A stretch of 64,000 nucleotides of DNA from Myrica gale. Taxonomy: Eukaryota; Streptophyta; Magnoliopsida; Fagales; Myricaceae. The notes beneath the pieces were generated by a model. It searched no databases, had not been told where the DNA came from, and saw only the letters and a list, made by a program, of their open reading frames with translations. The stretch is from contig OZ005605.1 in NCBI GenBank assembly GCA_963930655.1, positions 10,671,501-10,735,500 on the forward strand, written 5' to 3'. The position numbers and the translations under genes are program-made. This document shows, piece after piece, positions 1-10,500 of the stretch; the first letter of the stretch is position 1; each line of letters begins with the position of its first letter.

Positions 1-493
1 TGAGTATGATGTATTGTGTTGGTGTTTTGATTTATAGATCCTAGGTTGTGAAATTGTTGAATGGAGGATGGGATCACCATTGGAGTAAAAGTTGTGATTA
101 ATTGGTGCATAATGGTAGTGGCCGAAAGTTATAGTAATAATGAAACCCTAAGTACCATTTATGATTTATGGATTTTCATTATTGTGATGGATAAGGAAAT
201 TAGAGTTTAGGCTAATGGGAATAGATATTGAAGAACCATGATCCTTTGATAAAATATTATTGGGAACCCTAGCTAAGATTTAATCATAGTTGGATATAAG
301 GTTTTAATGGAGTACGTGTAATAAAAAGAGACTTAGGTTTAATTCTAAACCTATGATTATTATTTAACCCTAATCGAGGTATGTACATGGATAAATATAT
401 TTTTATTTCAATAAAAATATTAACGATTTAATAAGCTAAGTTTTGAATATTTGTTAAGGAAAAGAATAAAATATTTATTTTATGATATGTATA

Positions 494-494
494 G

Positions 495-557
<63 letters not shown>
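494..557. repeat. (TA)n microsatellite
   Basis: About 60 bases of nearly pure TA dinucleotides lie inside the LTR. The related LTR at 23208-27195 has a shorter TA run at the equivalent place (about 25928-25952), so the tract length differs between copies. Confidence 0.9.
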
Positions 558-559
<2 letters not shown>

Positions 560-686
560 TCGATTGATGACCGATTTCAAAAATGAAAATATTTAATGAT
601 TTCATACTATTCCTAAAAGTCTAAAGAATATTTGAATCGCTTGTAGGCGATCCACGTGTCTGTATACACGAACAAGGAGACCAAGG

Positions 687-1447
687 GTAAGTGGATACTG
701 TAAGTGGACAGTAAGTATTCTTTTTCAAAACTGGAATGACACACTGCATCGTTTCATGAACAAGCACAAGCATGAATTTTAAGCAAGCATGACATGACAT
801 GTGCATTGCATGAATTTTTCAAGAAGAAAGTTTATGCAATGATTTTTATGGAAAGAATATGAGAAGTTTTATGAAACGATAAGTTAAGATAAGGGGCACC
901 GGTCGGTACCGTACCATCAAGTTGGACTCCCATACCGAAGGACAATTATGAGAAGGATGGGTGAATCCAATAGGCTGTGCAAGCCACACTGAAGGACATT
1001 GAGAAGGTGTGGTGCCTCCAAGGGTCACGTCTAGCCACTGAAGGACATTGAGAAGGTGCGCTAGCTGACCATATGTAAGGTCTCCAAGGGAATTCGGGGA
1101 CGGTTCCGAAGGGAACGCACAACCCTGACTTCAGGGGTCAAATGGAGCGAGCCCACAAGTAAAAGATGAAATAATTATGAAAAGGCCAACAAGGGCACAA
1201 GTACGAATAAACGGTTTTCAAGGGCCAAGGGCCAGTTTTTCAAGCAAGAATGAAAGAAAGATTTTCAAGGGCCTGGGGCCGAACCTAAGCAAGAGCATAT
1301 GCATAATCCATGACATGGATGTGCATCAATTATCAAGTTTCTTTCTTTCATGATTAAGCGGGCATAAGTCAAGAGCATGATTTAAGTTTTATGTTTTTCC
1401 CTTACTGAGTCTTTTTTACTCACGTTTTTAAAATTGTGTCATTCCAG
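687..1447 (+). other. Structured putative intron of the LTR leader (family A copy 1)
   Basis: It starts at a GTAAGTGG donor-like site following the mini-exon 647-686 and ends in CATTCCAG. CTGGAATGACAC (731-742) is the exact reverse complement of GTGTCATTCCAG (1436-1447). Internal hairpins include CCCAT/ATGGG (929-933/957-961), CCACAC/GTGTGG (984-989/1007-1012) and CTAGC..CAC/GTG..GCTAG (1031-1064). The role is inferred. Confidence 0.5.
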
Positions 1448-1740
1448 ATGTATCAGGTGAAGAGAGTCAGGAAGACTACCTGACCTAGAAGCCCAAGATA
1501 TTATGTTTCACATTTTGTTGATAGTGACATGAGTGTCACTAATTGTGTTCTAATGTGTTAAATATATGTTTTGTATGAACTTAATGAGAACCCTGATTAT
1601 GTAAGAATTAGCTCGAACCCCTCGCGATCCTGTACGTTTCCGCCGTAATCAAGTAAAACAATAAGTAAGAACGCTGGAGTCATCCGGGGGATAGCTCGCG
1701 GCTGTCACGGTCCCTGCGGGATGCCGTTCGGGGCGTGACA

Positions 1741-2310
1741 TATATGATGGACATAGGTATATACAAAAGTTTACATTCCTACTTTCACTTAATTAAATTT
1801 TTTTATGAGCTCCTTGTTAATATTTTTTTTTTGCAGAGATGATTTCTAATGTTGATAGTCTAGTTGATTGACATTTGGTTATGTTCTTAATTTCTTAATT
1901 GAGTTGATGCTTCTAACTTCTAAGTTCGTATTGTAGTATTCTTCTGTTTCGAGTTATGTTAGCATTACACTATGTTTTTCGGTTATTGTTTCCATCAAGT
2001 CTTAACCACTTTTATTAGTAAGCCCATAATATTTCTTTAGCTATTTAGGAATTGTGATAATGTCTAGGTTACTATTTACTAGGAAACTTTGTGTATCTGT
2101 GATTATGGATTTTGTGAATTACATGTTGTTTTGAGATTTATTGAATCTGAATTTTATTATTTGCATGTTGTTTTTGAGATTTATTGAATATGGATTTTGT
2201 GAATTGCATGTTTTTAGATTTATTTTTATACTTGTTTATGAATTGTTATTGTTAAGAGTTTATGTTATTGTTGTTTTCGGTTTTCAAAAAATCAACAATG
2301 AGTAGCTGGT
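1741..2310. other. Intergenic, no gene seen
   Basis: AT-rich sequence after the LTR end. Short imperfect duplications of a TTTTGTGAATT..GCATGTTGTTTTTGAGATTTATTGAAT-like segment recur around 2110-2220. I see no coding signal or RNA gene. Confidence 0.5.
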
Positions 2311-2319
2311 TTTTAAATA

Positions 2320-2573
2320 GGGTTAAATGAATGTCATGCCCCTGTGGTATGCCATAATAGCAAATATGTCCCTGAGGTAAACAAAGTTCTTTTCATACCC
2401 CTGAAGTAAACATTCAGGAGCAAATATGCCCTTCCGTTATGTTTACCTCAGGGGTATGAAAGAGCATATTTGCTCCTGAGTGTTTACCTCAGGGGTATGA
2501 AAAGGACTTTGTTTACCTCAGGGGCATATTTGCTATTACCGCATACCACAGGGGCATGACATGCATTTAACCC
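2320..2573. mobile_element. Foldback MITE, Mutator-like (9-bp TSD)
   Basis: The 254-bp element is almost entirely two inverted arms. It begins GGGTTAAATGAATGTCATGC and ends with the imperfect reverse complement (GCATGACATGCATTTAACCC). A perfect 9-bp direct duplication TTTTAAATA flanks it (2311-2319 and 2574-2582). A 9-bp TSD with long terminal inverted repeats is characteristic of non-autonomous Mutator-like elements. Inside, the motif GTTTACCTCAGGGG recurs several times in both orientations. There is no coding capacity. Confidence 0.85.
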
Positions 2574-2582
2574 TTTTAAATA

Positions 2583-3829
2583 TTATGGGCTAAATAAAAT
2601 GGCCATCAAAACTAATATGATCATAATATTATATGGTTGTATTAGTTTGGACTTTAAAGGATGACCGACATTTTACTCCAAAATCCAACTCTAATCACTT
2701 GTTGTCTTGGTGAGTTGATTTGGTGCAAGTGCAATGTAAATTTTTAATTTTCATTTGTATACATGTTGTGTTCATTTAAATAATTTAGATCTTTGTAATG
2801 AATTGATGAATGTTCTTATGAAGTTCGGGTTGTATATTTTAATTTTCTGATATATCAGATATATTTGTATTTGTGAATTGTGATGAATGAATAACATCTT
2901 TATTTTTTTTTGTAAAAAATGTTTAAATGGGCCAAACAATATGACTCAAAACATTATCGAAATTTCGCTATCCACTTTCGCTAAGTCCACTAAGAGTCGG
3001 AATCAGCAACAGAATCTATTTTGGCCATCCGCTAGTTAGCGGATCGAATGTTGGAATGTTAAATTCCTCTCCCGACATGTCCACTATTCACCCCTAAGAA
3101 CTCATATACTTGGGATAATATTTGTGCTGCTCATTTTAGAGTGAGTCGGGGACGATGATTCAGTAATTGATAGATGACGGCTAGTGATTGGCGGAGGAGA
3201 AGGCGAACCTCTCGAGCACCAATGAGTTAATGCGCACTTGAGTGAGGCTAGTGGCAATGGCGTAGAGTGAGGATGATGAGAGCGATGAGCCCGTACCTTC
3301 TAGGAAAACAACAATGACTTCGAGTCCATCCACCATGTCTTTTTGGAGCTTGGATATAGTGTTGAGTTTTATGCCTAGAAATTTGGGCCTTAGGGTTGCA
3401 GGTTTGAGGGATTCAAGGGCTTTTGAATGAAAGATTGATGAGTTTAAAACACACGTTTTCAGCAGATGACGTGGTGTGTGATTAGGCATGGTGACATCCC
3501 CCTCCCCCGCGGAAGGGGGAGAGGGATCACGAATCGGGGGGTAAGCTAAATGAAACACCACACCCCCCAAAAAAACGTGCATTTCGATTTTTGTAACTAT
3601 TCAGGTCGAGTCAGGTGTTGATGTTATTCCAGGTATCCGACTCCGACCCGATTGAATGTTTTTTTTCTTCCATGTTATCCGAATCCAAGAACCTCTAACC
3701 CAGATGGGTCGAGCTGAGTCGGCAGTCGGATAAAGAATATTCTGTGTAGCCCCAATTACAAAGTCTCATTAGCCAATGATTCCTTTTAAAGTCAAATGCT
3801 ATACATATATAATGAATGTAAAACCTCAA
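2583..3829. other. Intergenic and repeat-like, no supported gene
   Basis: Mostly AT-rich. A short segment at about 3107-3160 (GGGATAATATTTGTGCTGCT, then a TTAGAGTGAGTC motif) is clearly similar to 55277-55330, so it belongs to a dispersed repeat. A 133-codon open frame on the minus strand (3582-3181) has no recognisable domain, and the GC-rich patch around 3480-3560 does not look like coding sequence. I do not call it a gene. Confidence 0.45.
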
Positions 3830-4209
3830 TAAGAGACCGTTGGATTTTTTATTGAGCATTTATACAAACTCATTTATCATGTATACGACCCAACATTGTC
3901 TTAGAATATTTTATTTAGAAAGATCATAATCAAATGACTCGATCAAATCATAAGTACACAACAAACAAACTTGTATAAACCCTTCATGTCAAAGGATAAG
4001 CTAATTATGTTGAGTATCATTCTCTCCGTCAGTGATCACTTCCATAAAGTATTCATATTTGATCCTCGTTCAGTCATGTACTCATACAACGCACTCACTC
4101 ATCTGCTTAAGGTTACCATTTCAATGACGGAGTCCATCATCCTATTTAATAGAGACACAAGAGTATATCTATATATACATAAATATGTATCTCGGTCTAG
4201 AACACATTG
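3830..4209 (-). repeat. Dispersed repeat X, copy 1, left half
   Basis: Read on the minus strand, this segment matches 62120-62465, including the TTCTAGACC..GTAC..ATAAATATGTA region and the TATTCATATTTGATC region. It ends exactly at the TSD CATTG of the solo LTR that begins at 4210, and the repeat resumes at 18338. The family is not identified; a copia-type LTR is possible. Confidence 0.6.
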
Positions 4210-4432
4210 TGTGAGACCCCGATTTTAATTCTGTCAATTTAATGCTTATGACCTCTTAAGTATGTATTGCTTTAATTAAGTATGTATTAATGAGAAATGT
4301 ATGTATGGTTATATTAGTCTGAAGTTATGTGTGAGATCCCGAATTTACTTATGTCATTGTATAGGAGAGAGAGATTTTGCTATGATTTTCCTCAGGATGT
4401 AGGTATGTTTTAATTGGTGATTTTTGAGGTAA

Positions 4433-4891
4433 GTGTCGACACATTGGAACATAGTGTCGACACATTATACTAACACCCGAAAGTTTACCTTTTCCTGGAG
4501 ACCAAAGTGAATTTTGACTAAGTGTTGTAAGTGTCGACACTTTGAGTCATAGTGTCGACACATTAGACTGGTACCCGAGCGTTTATATCTTTCCGGAACT
4601 AGAGTGATTTTTACTAAGTGTTGGAAGTGTCGACACCTTGGGTGATGGTGTCGACACATACAACTGAAACCCGAGAGTTCGCCTTTTTCCAGAACTCCCG
4701 TGGATTTTGACCAAGTGATGGAAGTGTCGACACCTTGGGTGATGGTGTCGACACATCTAATTGAAACCCGAGAGTTTACATTTTTCCCACTATGGCTAAG
4801 TGTTGAAAGTGTCGACACCTTGAGTGATGGTGTCGACACATCTCACTAAATATGTTGTAAGTGTCGACACCTTGAGTGATGGTGTCGACAC
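4433..4891. repeat. Six pairs of the palindrome GTGTCGACAC at 21-bp spacing
   Basis: Twelve perfect copies of GTGTCGACAC start at 4433, 4454, 4531, 4552, 4627, 4648, 4724, 4745, 4809, 4830, 4861 and 4882. Within each pair the spacing is always 21 bp; pairs are 52-98 bp apart, with diverged sequence between them. The same array recurs at +7988 in the 3' LTR. Near the LTR start it is probably in U3, so a cluster of dimeric protein-binding sites is plausible (inference). Confidence 0.9.
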
Positions 4892-6128
4892 ATATAACTA
4901 CATTCCGGAATTTTACCGGTTTGAAATACGCAAGTTGAAATTTATGAAGTAGGGGGAGGGCAAACTTGTCTTTTCCCCAAGCCCTTTTCGCATTAAACCT
5001 CCCTCTCTTTCACGAAGTCTCACATTTTCCTTTACCCCAAATCATACCTCCCATGCCCTAAGTCACCCACCCGAAAAGGAAGAAGGAAGAAGAGAAAGAA
5101 GAAGGAAGAAGGAAGAAGGAGAAGAAAAGAAGGAGGAAGAGGAGAGAAGCAAGGTAAATCCTTGCTGGCCAAAAATCGTGCTACACTCTCTCTCTCTCTC
5201 TCTCTCTATTCTCTTCTTGTTTCCTCTTGTTGGTTGGTTGTGGTTTGATGGTAGTTTGTCTAAGTAGTTTTCTCCTTGTGATTCATGGATGTTTAGTGTG
5301 GATCTATGCATGTTCAAGGTAGATCTTGTAAGTGTTTAAGTGTAGCATAGATTTTTACATGAGAACATGTGGAAAAAATGGCTAGATCTGAAATGATGGT
5401 TCAAGAGAAAGTGGTTATGTGCTCTAGGTGTTTGATAAAAGGCCTAAGAGGGGATTGAAACCTAAGTTGAGCAAGTATGGCCGAATCTAGGGTTTGATGC
5501 ATTAGATAGTGTATGTATGCTAGTGATATTGAGAACCACAAAGCCCTAAGTGTTAGGGATATGTTCAGATCTGGGAAAATAGGCAAGAGGACCAATAACG
5601 CACACTAGGTGTTTGGTAAACAGCCCAAGAGAAATGGGTACATGCAATGGTGTTAACTTGATAATTATGGAACCATGATTTGGTTGTAAACTTCGAGTTG
5701 AAGTTGTAAGTGGGAGGAAGGTGAGAGTATAGTTGTTGTTATGAGATGTTAAGTTAGCCTTGGATGTTGGTTGTGACATGTAGAGATTCGGATTTTGGTT
5801 GTTGGAGATTGTTGTGATTTCTGGAGTTACATATGCAGATTTCAAGGCTTTGTTGCATTGGTGGTTATCTCTTGATATTTTAGTCCAATTTTACGGGGTT
5901 GGTCTTGGGATTTGTTTCAAGTTAAGAAAGAGAGCGTTTTAAGATAACTTGCATGTGAATTAGAGGTATGACGAATATGTTATGGTATGAAAAATTAGTG
6001 TGAGGGTCTATTAAAACAGATTCGTGTGAGTAATGTATTGATTACTATATACGTTTAGTGAACCTATGAATGACAATAGTACGGTTCATTGTAGGTAACG
6101 AGACACACGATACTCAAGCAAGCCTAAG

Positions 6129-7010
6129 GTAAGTGAAAATCTTTACAAACTGGAATGATACACTGCATGAAGAATATTTATGAATAAGCATATCAAGTAT
6201 GACATATCAAGCATTACATTACCAAGCACGACATGAATGCATCATGATCATTTGCATTCATTTTCCTCATGAGAAATGAGACATTTTATGCAAATGAAAG
6301 TACCATTTTTATGCTACTTTATGACAAGTTTTATGACAAGTTAATTAACGAACCCAAGTCGGTCGGTACCGTACCAAGTCAAGAAGGTGCATCCATTTCC
6401 GAAGGACGTTTACGTGAAGGATGGATGTCACCTAGGACACCCATACCGAAGGATGCTTGCAAGAAGGATGGGTAGTCCATGAGGTAAGTGCAATCACACT
6501 GAAGGATGCTTGCAAGAAGGTGTGAACCTCAAGGGTCGTGTCTAGCCACTGAAGGACGAATGAGAGAAGGTGAGCTAGCTCGACCATATGTAAGGTCCCT
6601 AAGGGAAATAAGGGACTGTTCCTACGGGAACGCACAACCCTGATGTCAGGGGTAGGTGGAGCTCAAGTAGCCCATAAGATAAGGATTGGAAAGATTTTCC
6701 AAAAGCAAGAGACTTATAAATAATAGTGAAGTTTTCAAGAGCAAGTGCATGTGCATATGCAATCATGAGGCATACACGTGCATCAAAATTCATGATCATG
6801 CATGAATTACATACGTTTACATGATGTTTCAAGTTAAAGCTCATGATATTTCAAGATCAAGTACGTGAACTACATTATGTTTAAGTTCATGATTATTTTA
6901 AGTTCATGATGATTTCAAGTTCAAGTGCATGCTTACAATTTCAACCCATGTTTTAGCTATAATTCCTTACTGAGTCTTTCGACTCACAGTTTTAAATTGT
7001 ATCATTCCAG
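6129..7010 (+). other. Structured putative intron of the Tekay LTR leader (type copy)
   Basis: It is bounded by AAG|GTAAGTG (after the mini-exon 6095-6128) and CATTCCAG|ATG. Its last 12 nt, GTATCATTCCAG (6999-7010), are the reverse complement of CTGGAATGATAC (6150-6161). Between them, in order, are hairpins CATCCAT/ATGGATG (6390-6396/6421-6427), ACCCAT/ATGGGT (6439-6444/6468-6473), TCACAC/GTGTGA (6494-6499/6520-6525), CTAGC-CAC/GTG-GCTAG (6542-6549/6570-6578), GTCCCT/AGGGAC (6595-6600/6611-6616), GTTCC/GGAAC (6618-6622/6627-6631) and CCCTG/CAGGG (6638-6642/6647-6651). TGAGTC/GACTCA follows at 6971-6986. Layout and motifs recur in all the related LTRs here. That it is an intron is inferred; it could also act as an unspliced RNA domain. 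Confidence 0.55.
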
Positions 7011-7416
7011 ATGATGTTACAGGGGTGGAATCTTAAGAAGAGGACCTTGAACCCTAGGAGAAGGGTTGATGAAATGTCTCTCTTGTTTGCTAACGTTAGG
7101 AAAGATTTAGCTAATTTTTGTAAAAGCCGGCATGAGCCACCGTGATGTGGTGGTCATGGGTTTCATTTGGCTTAGTTAGTTAATGTTTTAAACTGGTTGA
7201 TATTTTGAGAATATGTTTAACAACCTTGAGTTATCAATGGAAAGTATGTTCTTATGCACGTTATACGCTAGCATTATAAGGCTTCTTTTAACATTGAAGC
7301 ATCAACGTCTTTTCCGCTGCAAGTATAGTAGTAGGTACGCTGGAGCGTCCCATGCCGGGAATGCTCGCGGCTGTCATTAGCCTCGTTTAGCTAGCGTTCG
7401 GGGCGTGACAGTTTAG

Positions 7417-7430
7417 TGGTATCAGAGCAA
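7417..7430 (+). other. Primer-binding site, initiator tRNA-Met
   Basis: TGGTATCAGAGCAA begins 6 bp after the 5' LTR end. Its first 12 bases match the usual plant retrotransposon primer site complementary to the 3' end of initiator methionine tRNA, which primes minus-strand DNA synthesis. Confidence 0.92.
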
Positions 7431-7557
7431 TTTAGGAGTTTAGTGAACTTAAGATTTGCTACTCGCCTATTTGGATTTCGAGTATGCTATATGCTAGAAA
7501 TCTCATGCATCAACTAGTTGTTAGGATACTTATGTAGTGATGACGATATAGTGCAGG

Positions 7558-10500
7558 ATGCCACCTAGGAAACAACCCAGGAATAGAAACACGGAGGAGG
7601 AGCCCGAAGAATCAGGTGTCTCTACCAATGATGTTTTAAGGCACATGGCTCAGCTCATCGCTGAACAAGTGCAGCAAGGGGCAAATGTGCAAGGGGCAAA
7701 TGTGCAAGGGGCTCGAGATCGCCCTGAAGGATGCACCTTTGACCAGTTTAACCGCCAACACCCGCCGGTATATAACGGTAGAGGAGATGCCGTTCTAGCA
7801 GAAAACTGGCTTCTAGAGATGAAAGAGTTGCTGGAAGTCATGGGGTGTACAGACTCCCAGAGAGTGAGCTTTGCTACCTTCAAGCTACAGGGAGATGCCA
7901 AGAGGTGGTGGCTATCCAAGAAGCTCCTACTGAGCCAAGAATTGGGAGAACAACCCATAATCTGGGAGAGGTTTCAACAAGAATTCCTGGACCGCTATTT
8001 TCCAAGGACGACGCGGGAAGCAAAAGCGAGAGAGTTTGCCAACTTAACTCAGGGATCAATGACTGTTGATCAATACTCTGGTCGATTCATGGAGTTGGTG
8101 AGGTTTGCTCCGTATTTAGTACCAGATGAGGAGAGGAAAGCCAGGAAGTTTGAAGAGGGACTTCATCCCCGAATCTTTGACAGAGTTATGGCCCATAACT
8201 TGAAGACGTTGGCAGAAGTCATAGAACGGGCAGTGATTGTGGAAAGAGGTCTGCAGAGGACAGCAGCATTTTACGACCAGCAAAAGAGGAAGGCTCCTCC
8301 CAAGCTGGAAACGTCACAGGCACCCTGGAAGAAAAGCAAGCAAGGTTTATCACGGGGCCAGAATCAGAGACCTGGTGGAGCCCAGAACCAGAGACCTGGA
8401 GGAAGTCAGATTGCAGGAGGGAATCAATTCCCAATATGCAACAAATGTGGCAAGAAGCATCCCGGAGAGTGTAGGCAGGGAGTATGCTTCCAGTGCGGGA
8501 AGCCAGGTCACATTGCCCGAGATTGTAGGGCAAAAAGTAATTCAAGCCAAGCATCCCAACCCGCACCGCAAGACAATCCGAGGAGGCAAAGCGGTCCAAC
8601 TCAAGCAAGACTATATGCTCTGACCCCGAGGGATGCGGAGGACCAAACCAGAGTAGTAACGGGTAAGTTGCCCTTGCCACAGGGAGAAGCCCTTGTATTA
8701 TTTGATTCAGGGGCCACACATTCATTCATAGCATCGGCATATTGTAAGGCAAGAGATTTAAAGCTTGAGCCATTAGGATGTCATGTAGTAGTATCAACAC
8801 CTACTGGTGGGAGGATCAATTGCGATCGAATAGTGAAAAATTTCCCGATAGAAGTTGAGGGGCAAATTATGCCGGCTAACCTGATAGTGATGGAAATGGG
8901 AGGGTTCGACCTCATTTTAGGTATGGATTGGTTGGCAACACACGGTGCTAGCATAAAATGTTACGAGAAGAAGGTCGTGTTCCAAAAGGAGGGGAGACCG
9001 GATTGTTGTTTTGTAGGCATGAGAAAGGTGGAACGAAGACCGGCGATCATTTCAGCCATGCAAGCCAAGAAATGGTTGCAAGGAGGAAGTGAGGGGTTCT
9101 TAGTTTGGGCAAATGAAATGCAGAGAGAGACTGCTACGGTAGAGCAAACCCCTATAGTGAACGAATTTCCTGATGTGTTTCCGGAAGAATTACCCGGATT
9201 ACCTCCTGATAGGGAAGTGGAGTTTGGCATCGATTTAGAACCAGGGACAACTCCAATTTCTAAAGCACCGTATAGGATGGCACCAGCAGAGTTGAAGGAA
9301 TTGAAGATTCAGCTGGAGGATCTATTGGATAAAGGGTTCATTCGGCCGAGTGTGTCACCTTGGGGAGCTCCGATCTTGTTCGTAAAGAAGAAAGATGGAA
9401 GCCTCAGGATGTGCATTGATTACAGGGAGTTGAATAAGGTGACTATCAAGAATAGATACCCGTTGCCTCGCATTGATGATCTATTTGATCAATTGCAAGG
9501 GGCACAGGCATTCTCGAAGATTGATTTGAGATCGGGATATCACCAGTTGAAGGTGAAGGGGGAGGACATACCGAAGAAGGCATTTCGAACGCGATATGGC
9601 CATTACGAATTTATGGTGATGCCTTTTGGGCTAACCAATGCTCCAGCCGCATTTATGGATTTGATGAATAGGGTGTTTCGGGAATTCTTAGATAAGTTTG
9701 TGGTTGTCTTTATTGATGACATACTGATTTACTCACGGAATAAGGAGGAACATGAGAAGCATTTAAGGATTGTTCTACAGATTCTTAGGGAGAAGAAGTT
9801 GTTTGCCAAGTTTTCCAAATGTGAGTTTTGGTTGGAACAAGTTCGCTTTTTGGGGCATGTAGTGTCCGGAGAAGGGATTGCCGTGGATCCCGGAAAGGTA
9901 GCTGCTATATTCAAGTGGCCGAGGCCTACGAATGTGAAGGAAGTAAGAAGTTTTCTGGGATTAGCAGGGTACTATCGGAGGTTTATCAAGGGATTCTCAA
10001 AGATGGCCAAGCCTTTGACGTCTCTAACAAAGAAGAATGTCAAATTTGAATGGACTCATGAGTGTGAGTGGAGCTTCCAAGAGTTAAAGGCCAATTTAGT
10101 TACTGCTCCAGTATTAGCACTACCCTCGGAATATGGAGAGTATGAAATCTATAGCGACGCATCGAAGCAAGGTTTAGGTTGTGTTTTGATGCAAGACAAA
10201 AGGGTAATAGCTTATGCTTCTAGGCAACTGAGGCCTCACGAGATTAATTATCCCACGCATGACTTAGAGTTAGCTGCTGTAGTCTATGCGTTAAAAATAT
10301 GGAGACATTATTTGTATGGGGTTAAATGTGAGATATTCACCGATCATAAGAGTCTTAAGTATTTTAACACCCAGAAAGAGCTGAACATGAGACAGCGGCG
10401 ATGGTTAGAGTTGATTAAAGATTATGATTGCACAATAAGTTATCACCCTGGAAAAGCCAATGTGGTGGCCGACGCATTAAGTAGGAAGTCGGCAGAAACA

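Larger units (their letters stand above)
1..1740 (+). mobile_element. 3' part of a large Ty3/gypsy LTR (family A), cut by the window edge
   Basis: The block is closely similar to 25380-27195 in the complete solo LTR at 23208-27195, and both end in GGGGCGTGACA. It carries the shared LTR landmarks: a TTGTAG-bounded mini-exon (647-686), CTGGAATGACAC (731-742), the GGTCGGTACCGTACC motif near 901, the hairpin array (929-1064) and GTGTCATTCCAG (1436-1447). No coding region follows it, so it is probably a solo LTR, but its 5' end lies outside the window and no target-site duplication can be tested. The orientation is plus, because the CA end lies at 1740. Confidence 0.85.
4330..7410 (+). repeat. 5' LTR of the Tekay element
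   Basis: The LTR runs from TGTGAGATCCCG to GGGGCGTGACA and is 3081 bp, the same length as its partner. In order it has 12 palindromes (4433-4891), a CT/purine-rich tract (5060-5153) ending in CAAG|GTAAATC, a long segment ending TTCATTGTAG (6094), a 34-nt mini-exon (6095-6128), the structured segment 6129-7010 and a 400-nt tail. Several 60-125-codon frames inside it are non-coding by-products of repeated sequence. Confidence 0.95.

Noticed and set aside
3181-3582. 133-codon minus-strand open frame
   Set aside because: No recognisable domain, no splice or promoter context, and it lies in repeat-like sequence.
4465-4839. A 124-codon minus-strand frame with repeated Cys-Arg-His motifs, duplicated at 12453-12827
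   Set aside because: It is the translation of the GTGTCGACAC palindrome array in the LTRs, not a zinc-binding protein.
4433-4891. Regularly spaced identical repeats resembling a CRISPR array
   Set aside because: The units are 10-bp palindromes in pairs in a plant LTR; spacer lengths alternate 11 bp and 42-88 bp and there is no cas gene.
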